64,000 nt of DNA from Aquificota bacterium (GTDB lineage: Bacteria; Aquificota; Aquificia; Aquificales; Hydrogenothermaceae), in NCBI GenBank assembly GCA_013153635.1, contig JAADDZ010000026.1, positions 1-64,000 of the forward strand, in the 5' to 3' direction. A program made the translations under genes and the position numbers. Position 1 is the stretch's first letter; the number at the start of each line of letters is the position of its first letter. The notes under the pieces were generated by a model that was given only the letters and a program-made list of their open reading frames with translations, was not told the origin of the DNA and made no database searches. Positions 8,953-16,850 of this stretch are shown in pieces.

Positions 8953-10689
8953 ATGTCTTGGATAAGTGTAGAAAAAGCAGAAAAGCTAAAACAAAAATTT
9001 GAAAACCTAACAATAGAAGAAAACAACGGATACTTGACAGTAGAAACACCAAAAGAAAACCTTATAAACCTACTAAAAACCCTAAAAGAAGACCCTGAAT
9101 ACCAATTTAAAATGTTCATAGACTTTACCATAATAGACCACGACACAAAATCAAATCCAAGATTCCAAGGAGTGTACATACTATACTCTCCCCAGTACAA
9201 AGAAAGAATCATAATAAAAACATGGGCTATCAACGAAGAACTACCCACCCTTACCACCCTTTGGACTGGAGCAAAATGGGCAGAAAGAGAAGCCTACGAC
9301 ATGTTCGGAATAAAATTCGAAGGACACGAAAACCTCGTTAGAATGTTCATGTGGGAAAACTACCCATACTATCCACTTAGAAAAGACTTCCCATTAAAAG
9401 GATATGAAGAAGTAGAACTACCCTCCCTAAATGAAGAAGAAAGAGGAGACCAATTAGAAGGTTTATTCAACTACTCGAGAATGCATACAGCAATACCAAC
9501 ACTACAAGACCTAGAGATAACCCAAAAAGCAAGAATGCCCAAAAAAAGCTCCCAAATAGTACTAAACTGGGGACCATTACACCCGGGAACTCACGGAACC
9601 ATATGGTTCTTATTTGACTTAGACGGAGAATACGTACAAAAATGCGACATAATAATAGGACAATTACACAGAGGAGTAGAAAAAATAGCAGAAAACATAG
9701 GCTACCAACAATTTATCCCATATACAGACAGAATGGACTACATAGCATCAATAAATGAAAATCATGCATATGTAATAGCCGCAGAGAAGCTAATGGACAT
9801 ACATGACAAAATACCAGAAAAAGCAAAATGGATTAGAACTCTGATGGCAGAACTCTCTAGAATAAACTCCCATCTTCTATGGCTAGGAACATACGCCCTA
9901 GACTTAGGAGCTTTAACTATGTTCCTATACACCTTCAGAGAAAGAGAAAAAATTATGGACATCTTTGAAGGTATCACCGGAGCAAGATTCACCATAAACT
10001 ACTTTAGAATAGGAGGAGTCTTTGCAGACTTACCATACGGAGCATTAGATGCCATCGAATCATTTATAAAAGAGTTACCAAAAAGAGTAGACGACTACGA
10101 GAGACTCCTCACAAGAAATAGAATATGGGTAAGCAGAAATAAAGACATCTGCGTAATAACAGAAGAAGATGTATATGACTATGGTTTGACAGGTGCAGTA
10201 GCTAGAGCTTCAGGAGTACCATACGACCTTAGGAAGATAGACCCATACGATATGTACACAGAAGTAGACTTTGACATACCAGTAGGAGACAAAGGAGACT
10301 CATACGACAGATACTTAGTAAGAATGGAAGAAATCAGACAAAGTAGCAAAATAGTACATCAATGTATAGAAAAACTTAGAAAATTTTCAAAAAATGACCC
10401 ATATTTCTTCCAATCAGAAGACCCAAAAAAATTAAAAATATCTATAGACGGAAGAGGAATGAAACTCCCCCAAGGAGAAGTATACGCATCAACAGACAAC
10501 CCAAGAGGAGAACTAGGCTTTTATATATTCAATAAAAAAGCAGGAATTAAACCGTATAGAGTAAGAATAAGGTCAGGAGCCTTCTACAATCTACAGATAT
10601 TTACAAAAGCCATAATAGGTAGACCTATAGCAGATGCCATAACACTACTATCTACATTAGACCCAGTAGTAGGAGAAACAGACAGATAA
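8953..10689 (+). CDS. nuoCD: NADH-quinone oxidoreductase subunit C/D fusion
   Basis: A fused complex I hydrophilic subunit of 578 residues. The N-terminal NuoC part contains EREAYDMFGIKFEGH and the YYPLRKDFPLKG signature near residues 110-165. The NuoD part begins around residue 190 with NWGPLHPGTHGT and continues through the quinone-site region to the C-terminal DPVVGETDR. I chose the ATG at 8953 (MSWISVEK), which has a GGAG seven bases upstream, over an in-frame TTG at 8929. Fifteen bases of spacing separate it from nuoI, so the two are likely co-transcribed. No other nuo gene lies nearby, so the rest of the complex must be encoded elsewhere. Confidence 0.95.
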   Translation: MSWISVEKAEKLKQKFENLTIEENNGYLTVETPKENLINLLKTLKEDPEYQFKMFIDFTIIDHDTKSNPRFQGVYILYSPQYKERIIIKTWAINEELPTLTTLWTGAKWAEREAYDMFGIKFEGHENLVRMFMWENYPYYPLRKDFPLKGYEEVELPSLNEEERGDQLEGLFNYSRMHTAIPTLQDLEITQKARMPKKSSQIVLNWGPLHPGTHGTIWFLFDLDGEYVQKCDIIIGQLHRGVEKIAENIGYQQFIPYTDRMDYIASINENHAYVIAAEKLMDIHDKIPEKAKWIRTLMAELSRINSHLLWLGTYALDLGALTMFLYTFREREKIMDIFEGITGARFTINYFRIGGVFADLPYGALDAIESFIKELPKRVDDYERLLTRNRIWVSRNKDICVITEEDVYDYGLTGAVARASGVPYDLRKIDPYDMYTEVDFDIPVGDKGDSYDRYLVRMEEIRQSSKIVHQCIEKLRKFSKNDPYFFQSEDPKKLKISIDGRGMKLPQGEVYASTDNPRGELGFYIFNKKAGIKPYRVRIRSGAFYNLQIFTKAIIGRPIADAITLLSTLDPVVGETDR

Positions 10690-10702
10690 AAGGAGGCAAA
10701 AA

Positions 10703-11416
10703 ATGGGTATCAAAAAAGTAGGAACAAAATCACAAACAATAATAGAAAAAATATTCTTTTTAGACTTTATGAAAGGTCTAAGCACTACTATAAAACACCT
10801 ATTCAAAAGAACCATAACAGTAACCTTCCCATACGAAATCCTTGAGCCTACTATAAGATTTAGAGGAGTCCACGGTCTTAGAAATGTAGACGGAACAGAA
10901 GCAGATGATTTTATGTCATGGATAAAAAAACTAAAAATAAAACCTCCTGAAAAAGGAGAAACAAGATGTATAGCCTGCAAATTCTGCCAAGCCGCATGCC
11001 CGGTACCTGAATTATTCACAATAAAAGCAGAAAAACTAAACGTACCAGAAGACCACCCACACCACGGACTAAAAATATTAGCTGTATTCGATATGGATTT
11101 ATCAAAATGTATGTTTTGTGGACTATGTACACAAGCCTGTCCAACAGATTGTATAATCCATACAGACATATACGACCTATCATCATACACTAGAAGAAAC
11201 TGGGTATTAAACAAAGAAATGCTCTCCCAAATAGCAGACGACTTCATAGCAAGGAGAGGAAAAGAAAAGTTTGATGAGAAATCAAAATGGAGAGAAGACC
11301 AAACAGTATGGCCACTACACGAAGAAGACCTAAAAATCAGAGCAAAACTATGGGACGGAAATATACCTCAACTTGGACCTAATTACTACGACCAATCAGA
11401 CAAAACCACAAACTAA
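10703..11416 (+). CDS. nuoI: NADH-quinone oxidoreductase subunit I (2x[4Fe-4S])
   Basis: A ferredoxin-like complex I subunit of 237 residues. The first cluster motif has C89, C92, C95 and C99 (CIACKFCQAACP). The second has C136, C139, C142 and C146 (CMFCGLCTQACP). Each fourth cysteine of one motif should ligate the other cluster, giving the N6a/N6b pair that passes electrons toward the quinone site. The N-terminal amphipathic region and GVHGLR match NuoI. The C-terminal tail of about 60 residues is charged and longer than in short NuoI proteins. AGGAGG precedes the ATG. It follows nuoCD directly and is followed by a strong stem-loop. Confidence 0.95.
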   Translation: MGIKKVGTKSQTIIEKIFFLDFMKGLSTTIKHLFKRTITVTFPYEILEPTIRFRGVHGLRNVDGTEADDFMSWIKKLKIKPPEKGETRCIACKFCQAACPVPELFTIKAEKLNVPEDHPHHGLKILAVFDMDLSKCMFCGLCTQACPTDCIIHTDIYDLSSYTRRNWVLNKEMLSQIADDFIARRGKEKFDEKSKWREDQTVWPLHEEDLKIRAKLWDGNIPQLGPNYYDQSDKTTN

Positions 11417-11418
11417 TC

Positions 11419-11437
11419 AGGGGAAAAAACTTCCCCT
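11419..11437 (+). other. Stem-loop after nuoI
   Basis: AGGGGAA and TTCCCCT form a perfect 7-bp stem around an AAAAC loop, two bases after the nuoI stop and five bases before the next ATG. No U-run follows, so it is not a textbook terminator. It could stabilise the upstream mRNA 3' end or reduce read-through into the cell-wall genes. The next gene has no visible Shine-Dalgarno, because the 3' arm of the stem occupies that place. Confidence 0.45.
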
Positions 11438-11442
11438 CCAAT

Positions 11443-12309
11443 ATGAAAATATCACACAAAAAAGAAATCTTAATAGTCTTTTCCCTACTTATTGGCTCTT
11501 CAGCAGTAATACTTATCATAATATTGTCCCACTTCGTTACCAAAACATACACAGAACCATACTATAGAGAAACAGGACTCCAAAGAATAGCTATAATATA
11601 CAAAGAAGCCTATCAAATAAAAGACATTATTAAAATAGAATGTTCACAAGTCCTACCAGTAGTTTATAAAAAAGTACCTCCCCTTGCAGACTTTCCAGTA
11701 AAAGAAAAAAAAGAAAAATTTATCCAAATAATTCTACCCTCAATACTTATAGCAAACCTAAGAATATCCACAAAAAGAGCAAAAATAATAAAACTAAGAA
11801 AAAAACTAGAAAAAGGGAAAAAATTAACATACACAGAAAAAAGATTTTTAACAGAACTCCTTAAAGAATACAAAACAGATACAATAGACGAACTTTTAAA
11901 AAGACTCAATATCGTTCCTGTAAGTATAGCAATAGCTCAAGCCGCCATAGAAAGTGGGTGGGGAAGTTCCAGATTCTTCACAGAAGGAAACAACGTGTAC
12001 GGTATGTGGACATTCAAAAAAGAAAGAAAAAATAAACTAAAAGCCAAAAAAAACAAAGTATACCTAAAAACCTACCCAGATATTCTATCCTCTGTAGAAG
12101 ACTATATATATAGCCTAAACGTTAGCTGGGCATACGAAAAATTGAGATTCGTAAGACTCAAAAGTACAGACCCAATGATTCTCTCAAACTATCTTGAAAA
12201 ATACTCGATACTTAGAAAAAAATATGTTAAAAGAGTAAAAACCGTAATAATGGAGAATAAACTTGAAGAATATGACAGTTGTAAAATTCACCCTGCTTAT
12301 ATTTATTAG
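11443..12309 (+). CDS. Bax-like mannosyl-glycoprotein endo-beta-N-acetylglucosaminidase domain protein
   Basis: A 288-residue membrane-anchored peptidoglycan hydrolase candidate. One N-terminal transmembrane helix (about residues 9-33, VFSLLIGSSAVILIIILSHF) is followed by a charged helical spacer. The glucosaminidase domain contains AIAQAAIESGWGSSRF, with the likely catalytic glutamate in IESGWG, then EGNNVYGMWTF. This matches the Bax/FlgJ-C type of glucosaminidase that cleaves the glycan strand. The catalytic domain faces the periplasm. The last 47 bases overlap the next gene, a polysaccharide deacetylase, so two cell-wall carbohydrate enzymes are translationally coupled. Confidence 0.85.
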   Translation: MKISHKKEILIVFSLLIGSSAVILIIILSHFVTKTYTEPYYRETGLQRIAIIYKEAYQIKDIIKIECSQVLPVVYKKVPPLADFPVKEKKEKFIQIILPSILIANLRISTKRAKIIKLRKKLEKGKKLTYTEKRFLTELLKEYKTDTIDELLKRLNIVPVSIAIAQAAIESGWGSSRFFTEGNNVYGMWTFKKERKNKLKAKKNKVYLKTYPDILSSVEDYIYSLNVSWAYEKLRFVRLKSTDPMILSNYLEKYSILRKKYVKRVKTVIMENKLEEYDSCKIHPAYIY

Positions 12310-13309
12310 CATAACGACTCTTGTAAAAGCAAACACCAACAACTACGCAACAATACTCATCTATCACAAATTTGGAGAACAAAAATCTCCCTCTACCTCT
12401 ATACCACTAGAAACATTCAAAAAACAGATGGAATTCCTCAAAAAAAATCACTATAACGTAGTCTCTCTAAAAAAACTTCTCCAATACCTAAAAACAGGCA
12501 AAATTCCGCCAAAAACAGTGATAATAACAATAGATGACGGATACAAATCCACTATGAAAGCGTACAGAATCCTAAAAAATTATAACTTTCCTTTTACAGT
12601 ATTTTTGTATATGGAAGCCATCGCAAAATATCCAGACTTTCTAACCAAAGAACAGATACAAATCCTAAAATCTTACAAAAAGATAGAATTCGGAAACCAT
12701 TCCTATGCACATAAGAGATTCGCAAAAATTCCCAAAAATACAGATATAAAAATCTATAAACAAAACCTATTACAAGACATAAAAAAAGCAGAAGAAAAAT
12801 TTAAAGCCTTGATAGGTTACAAACCAAAATATTTCGCATATCCATATGGAGAATACAACGAAATCTTTGTAGAAGCAGTCAAAGAAACATCTTACAAAAT
12901 AGCTCTAACCCAAGACCCCTATAATGTAGGAATATTCACAAACTTATATCTGACCCCTAGACAGCCAATAGTAGGAAAATGGTCTACTATGACCCACTTC
13001 AAAAGAATACTAGAAACAGAACCACTAAATATAACACCAATTAACCCAAAATTTGGGTACTTGAAAAAAAATCCACCGGGACAATTCAAAGGCATACTAA
13101 AAAATCCAACAAATTATGAAAACTGTAAGCTTTACGTATCAGAACTTGGCTGGATAAATCTAAAAAAAGAAGGAAACTTCCTAATATCTCCAAACCTACC
13201 ATACCTAAAAAGATGGAAAAACAGAATTGGAGTAAAATGTAAAAATATAAAAACCAAAAAAGACGCTACCTACTTTTATATGATACTAAAAAAGGAGAAA
13301 AACCATTGA
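12263..13309 (+). CDS. Exported polysaccharide deacetylase (carbohydrate esterase 4 type)
   Basis: A 348-residue protein with a signal peptide (hydrophobic from about residue 5, ending TTLVKA) and a NodB-homology domain. Motif 1 is TIDDGYKST with the DD metal/base pair, motif 2 is GNHSYAHKRF (HxxxH), and motif 3 is FAYPYGEYNE. It probably removes acetyl groups from N-acetylglucosamine in peptidoglycan or surface polysaccharide. About 90 residues after the catalytic core look like a separate small beta domain with two cysteines. The TTG at 12263 has a GGAG seven bases upstream; an ATG at 12272 is the alternative start. It overlaps both neighbours, by 47 and 4 bases. Confidence 0.85.
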   Translation: MKNMTVVKFTLLIFISITTLVKANTNNYATILIYHKFGEQKSPSTSIPLETFKKQMEFLKKNHYNVVSLKKLLQYLKTGKIPPKTVIITIDDGYKSTMKAYRILKNYNFPFTVFLYMEAIAKYPDFLTKEQIQILKSYKKIEFGNHSYAHKRFAKIPKNTDIKIYKQNLLQDIKKAEEKFKALIGYKPKYFAYPYGEYNEIFVEAVKETSYKIALTQDPYNVGIFTNLYLTPRQPIVGKWSTMTHFKRILETEPLNITPINPKFGYLKKNPPGQFKGILKNPTNYENCKLYVSELGWINLKKEGNFLISPNLPYLKRWKNRIGVKCKNIKTKKDATYFYMILKKEKNH

Positions 13310-14193
13310 TTAATTACGAACAGATAAAACAAGACTACCAATTTACTCAAGAAGACATAAAAAATATACTCAAAATGAGAGACAGCTTACTCAAATATGA
13401 AGAAGAATTCCTTGATGAGTTTTATAGATTTATTTTCCACATGCCAGATACCAAAAAATACCTAACAAAAGAAAAGCTAAAAAAACATAGAGAAAAGCTA
13501 AGACAATGGTACAGAGACCTCCTATCGGGAAGATATGATAAAAAGTACTTCCAAAACCTGTACAGAATAGGAGAAAAACATGTAGAAATTGGATTACCCA
13601 CCCACTATGTAAATGCAAGCTTTAACTTTATAAGAAGATTCTTCATAAAGAAAATCAACCAAGAATACGGTTTTAGCGAAGAAGGAAACAAACTTATAGA
13701 ATCTATATCAAAACTACTAGATATAAACCTAGATGTTCTAACCAGTGCTTACAGAGAAGAAGAATTGAATAGATATAAATCTATATCTCTAGTAGAGAAG
13801 AGTCTTATAAAACTATCACAGAAGTTTGCCGATATATTAGATTTCACACTTGTTATAGCCTTAATTATCGTATCCTTTTTTGTAATCGGTCTTTTTGTAT
13901 ACGATATATACGAATTAGTTTTCCAAAAAGTACCTTTGGAACATGGAATAATCAAAGTTTTAGGTAGTTTACTAATTCTATGGGCAGTTAGTGAACTAAT
14001 GACAGAAGAGATAAAACATCTCAAAGGAGGAGGTTTTGCCCTTGGAGCATTTATAGGTCTCGCTCTTGCCGCAATGATAAGAAAAATACTTATAGCCTCT
14101 CTATCAGTTAGTAAAATACCAGAATTATTATCATACAGCGTGATAGTCCTTGCTCTAGGGATAGTGTATTGGTTGATTTCGAGAAAAAGATAA
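13306..14193 (+). CDS. Protoglobin (globin-sensor) domain fused to a PsiE-like membrane domain
   Basis: A 295-residue two-domain protein. Residues 1-155 read as a protoglobin/globin-coupled-sensor domain. The segment YRIGEKHVEIGLPTHYV (about 86-102) matches the proximal-histidine helix of that family and places the heme ligand at H92. Residues about 170-295 hold four hydrophobic helices (178-200, 216-232, 244-262, 276-292) with FADILDF, VSELMTEEIKH and MIRKILI, resembling the PsiE family. No kinase, cyclase or methyl-accepting output is present. The TTG/ATG region overlaps the deacetylase stop by four bases. It is convergent with the cbb3 oxidase operon, which suggests oxygen or nitric oxide sensing; the function is otherwise unknown. 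Confidence 0.8.
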   Translation: MINYEQIKQDYQFTQEDIKNILKMRDSLLKYEEEFLDEFYRFIFHMPDTKKYLTKEKLKKHREKLRQWYRDLLSGRYDKKYFQNLYRIGEKHVEIGLPTHYVNASFNFIRRFFIKKINQEYGFSEEGNKLIESISKLLDINLDVLTSAYREEELNRYKSISLVEKSLIKLSQKFADILDFTLVIALIIVSFFVIGLFVYDIYELVFQKVPLEHGIIKVLGSLLILWAVSELMTEEIKHLKGGGFALGAFIGLALAAMIRKILIASLSVSKIPELLSYSVIVLALGIVYWLISRKR

Positions 14194-14197
14194 AAAG

Positions 14198-14215
14198 AGG
14201 GGTCAAAAGACCCCT
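14198..14215. terminator. Bidirectional terminator hairpin
   Basis: AGGGGTC (14198-14204), an AAAA loop and GACCCCT (14209-14215) form a perfect 7-bp GC-rich stem between two convergent genes. Short A-rich and T-rich runs flank it (AAAAAG before, TTTAGA after), so it can serve both the globin-PsiE gene and the oxidase operon, more strongly in the minus direction. Confidence 0.8.
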
Positions 14216-14228
14216 TTAGATAATATAA

Positions 14229-14447
14229 TTATTCTCTCATTAATTCTCTTTGCCACAAATATTTATCTGCGGCTTCTGGACCTTGTCCTATAATAGACAT
14301 CCACCCAACAAAATCAGGTATCCATTCTAAAACAATATAAGAAACTGCAAAAATGATATAACCAATCCAGAACAACATCCACCATGTAGGAACTGCATCT
14401 GTTACATAAGTAATTTTATCTACTGCTTTTGGATTTTCAACAGCCAT
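14229..14447 (-). CDS. Stand-alone CcoP/FixP N-terminal-like membrane subunit
   Basis: A 72-residue single-helix protein, the last gene of the oxidase operon. The segment VPTWWMLFWIGYIIFAVSYIV resembles the membrane anchor at the start of CcoP (FixP_N), where a P-x-WW motif precedes one transmembrane helix. No heme motif is present. A plausible reading is that the CcoP anchor is a separate polypeptide here, while a separate diheme cytochrome c at the head of the operon carries the redox centres. A good Shine-Dalgarno (GGAGGG) precedes the ATG. Its start touches the stop of the 94-residue gene upstream. Confidence 0.7.
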   Translation of the reverse strand: MAVENPKAVDKITYVTDAVPTWWMLFWIGYIIFAVSYIVLEWIPDFVGWMSIIGQGPEAADKYLWQRELMRE

Positions 14448-14731
14448 TACTTTTTCCCTCCTTTTTCTGCTTGCTGAATTTTCTCTTCTAGCTCCAAAAC
14501 ATCATACTTAGGAGCCTCTATGTCTTTAAAATCTCCTTTTAGATAAGAATAGATAAACAAGAAAAACCAACCTGTCAATGCTATAACATAAGTAATCACT
14601 TCAACTAAAAAACCCTTCAACTCAAAACCAGCTTGGAGATAAGCAACCGTTCTTGTAGCTATTACTGTTCCCACTACAAAGATAAAGATAAACAAAGTGA
14701 GTAAAGCTACAAGATTCTTGCTAATTTTCAT
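14447..14731 (-). CDS. Small two-helix membrane subunit in the cbb3 operon, unknown
   Basis: A 94-residue protein with two predicted transmembrane helices (about residues 8-27 and 40-63) and a charged cytoplasmic tail rich in Glu and Lys (KYDVLELEEKIQQAEKGGKK). I do not recognise a family. It sits between ccoO and the CcoP-anchor-like gene, each with its own Shine-Dalgarno and almost no spacing. It is therefore probably an accessory or assembly subunit of the oxidase, perhaps in the place of CcoQ/CcoH. CcoQ is normally shorter with one helix, so the match is not direct. Confidence 0.7.
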   Translation of the reverse strand: MKISKNLVALLTLFIFIFVVGTVIATRTVAYLQAGFELKGFLVEVITYVIALTGWFFLFIYSYLKGDFKDIEAPKYDVLELEEKIQQAEKGGKK

Positions 14732-14746
14732 AACTTAATCCTCCAC

Positions 14747-15427
14747 TTAATCCTTTAATGCCCATTCTTTCGTAGGCTTAACTTCCCAAGAACCTAACCA
14801 CATAAGATATATGAGAAGACCTAAACCACGTTCATTAGGCACAATATTTCCATTTTTATCTTTTTCAAAGAACCATGGATAGCCGGGCATATTTGTACCG
14901 GGAGATGTAGACTCTGGATTATAAAGGTGTGCAACCTGCCAACCTATATCATGAACCGCCGCCTCTCTTATTAAATCTGGACCAACCCTTTTTGTTCCCC
15001 ATAGAACTGGAGCTTGAAGTTCGTTTTGATACTCTGAAGGATAAGAAACAGTATTAGAAACTCCCGGAATTCCAAATCTAAGAGTTTCGTTAGAAACAGG
15101 TCTTATAACCTGTGAATGACAGTTCCAGCAACCTTCAGCAACATACCAATGGTGTCCAATCTTTAAAGCTTTTGCAAAAGCTTCTTCTGTAGGTTCTTTA
15201 TAGTACTTTTTAAACTGTTCAGGATAATACAGTTTAGCGATTCTTAAAAAGTCTGACCACGCAGAAGTGTTCTTAGCTTTGGCTTCTGCGGCTAGGTCTT
15301 CTACTTTTTTCATAGGAATATCCTTTAAAACGAACATCGGTAAAGCCCACGATACAAAATCTGCAAAAAGGAAGAATATAATACCAGCTACAAGTGCAAC
15401 GAATGAAAATCTTTCCATTTTTCCCAT
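14747..15427 (-). CDS. ccoO: cbb3-type cytochrome c oxidase subunit II (CcoO)
   Basis: A membrane-anchored monoheme cytochrome c subunit of 226 residues. One N-terminal helix (about residues 7-30) is followed by a periplasmic domain with the heme motif CWNCHSQVIRPV. The signatures YVAEGCWNCHSQ, GPDLIREA and SPGTNMPGYPW match CcoO/FixO, with a likely axial methionine in NMPGYP. It accepts electrons from the c-type subunit and passes them to CcoN. It lies 12 bases downstream of ccoN and has a GGAGGG Shine-Dalgarno. Confidence 0.95.
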   Translation of the reverse strand: MGKMERFSFVALVAGIIFFLFADFVSWALPMFVLKDIPMKKVEDLAAEAKAKNTSAWSDFLRIAKLYYPEQFKKYYKEPTEEAFAKALKIGHHWYVAEGCWNCHSQVIRPVSNETLRFGIPGVSNTVSYPSEYQNELQAPVLWGTKRVGPDLIREAAVHDIGWQVAHLYNPESTSPGTNMPGYPWFFEKDKNGNIVPNERGLGLLIYLMWLGSWEVKPTKEWALKD

Positions 15428-15439
15428 ATCAAACCCTCC

Positions 15440-16834
15440 TTATACTGACTCTGATTTGAGTTCAGCAGTTAATCCTTTAGCAGTTGTAGCTGTTTTGTAG
15501 AAGTTTATAGCGTACATAAGTAATCCAGTAAGCATCATAATTCCAGTGATACTTCTAAAGTACCAGAAAGGCTTTGAGAAGTTTACAGAATCAATCCATG
15601 GGTTCAGTCCTATCCAATCAAACCCTTGAACCAGCCCTGCGGCTGTGAGGTCAAAGAACATAGCAAATACACCAATAGTCAATAACCAGTATGCTCCTTC
15701 TGACATTCCTTTTGAATACATAGTCTCTTTTCCAAATAGTTTAGGCCATACATATTCCGCCATTCCAAGAACCCATAAACCGAACGTTCCAAACATTATA
15801 AGGTGAGCATGTCCAGTGACCCAGTCTGTAAAGTGGATAACTTTTTGGAATGTGAGTGTAACATGGAAAGCACATTGGAAACATGTAATCCAATAGAAGA
15901 TTGCACCTGTATACATGTATCTAAGAGGAACATTATATTTTAGCTGTTCTGCAGAACCTCTAATAGTCATCATAAAGTTGATAAGAACAGAAGTAACAGC
16001 GAACTCAATGGCAACAGTTGCAAATACCGCTGAATACTGGGCAAACATTGGGATTGGAGACCAAAGGAAGTGGTGAACTCCATTCATTGGGTAGAAGAAA
16101 GCAAGTCCCCAAAAACCAAGTAGAGAAAGCCCATGAGACCACATCGGTTTTTTAAGGATTATTGGAACGAAGTAGTACATAAGTCCCCATGCAACTGGAG
16201 TAACATATAATCCAACTAGGTCGTGGATAAAGGTTGATTGCACTGCACCTGCACCTGTACCAGCTGACCAAAATCTTGGAATAAGATTACCCATAAATAC
16301 AACAAGTGGAGTCCATACTAACATAGCAGATATATACCAACCAGAAACATATAGAGGACCTCTTTGAGAAGCCTTAAATAAAGGTGCTCCAAATTGAACT
16401 AGATGTAAAAGCAACCAGAAAACTATTATAGGGTCTATCCACCAAGGTGTTTCACCCCATTCTACGTTATCAGCTTGTCCTAAGAACAAAATAGCTACCA
16501 CTGTGATAAGTACCGCCGCTTGGAGAGCTATAAACATAAACCACCCAAGTGCATCACTTAACACTCTGTAACCAGTAAATCTTGGAAGTGCCCAATACAA
16601 TAGACCTGTAAATAGGTTTACCAAGAAACCATAAGCCGCACCGGCAGTATGAATCATTCTAACTCTTCCCGGAGATAAAAACTCTATACCCGGAAAAGGA
16701 TATATACCGTCTAGCTGTAGGGAATATAAGAAACCCATAATAGCTACTATAATAAAAAATACAAGCCCCATTGCGATATGGGCTTTCACTAACCCATAGT
16801 TAACTAGGTTAGTAAGCTCTTGATTGTTAGCCAT
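15440..16834 (-). CDS. ccoN: cbb3-type cytochrome c oxidase catalytic subunit I (CcoN)
   Basis: A heme-copper oxidase catalytic subunit of 464 residues with about 12 transmembrane helices. Metal ligands are visible: MIHTAGAAYG (low-spin heme histidine), the FIHDLVGLYVTPVAWG helix, the NGVHHFLW pair for CuB, and DWVTGHAHLIMFG with the heme histidines. The overall pattern is the C-type (cbb3) family, which has high oxygen affinity and suits microaerophilic growth. It is preceded by a GGAGGG Shine-Dalgarno. It is the second gene of the operon, after a diheme cytochrome c. Confidence 0.95.
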   Translation of the reverse strand: MANNQELTNLVNYGLVKAHIAMGLVFFIIVAIMGFLYSLQLDGIYPFPGIEFLSPGRVRMIHTAGAAYGFLVNLFTGLLYWALPRFTGYRVLSDALGWFMFIALQAAVLITVVAILFLGQADNVEWGETPWWIDPIIVFWLLLHLVQFGAPLFKASQRGPLYVSGWYISAMLVWTPLVVFMGNLIPRFWSAGTGAGAVQSTFIHDLVGLYVTPVAWGLMYYFVPIILKKPMWSHGLSLLGFWGLAFFYPMNGVHHFLWSPIPMFAQYSAVFATVAIEFAVTSVLINFMMTIRGSAEQLKYNVPLRYMYTGAIFYWITCFQCAFHVTLTFQKVIHFTDWVTGHAHLIMFGTFGLWVLGMAEYVWPKLFGKETMYSKGMSEGAYWLLTIGVFAMFFDLTAAGLVQGFDWIGLNPWIDSVNFSKPFWYFRSITGIMMLTGLLMYAINFYKTATTAKGLTAELKSESV

Positions 16835-16850
16835 TTTTTATCCCTCCTTA

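Noticed and set aside
13430-13618. Minus-strand frame opposite the protoglobin gene
   Set aside because: Cysteine- and phenylalanine-rich shadow of a well-supported protein, without a ribosome binding site or family signature.
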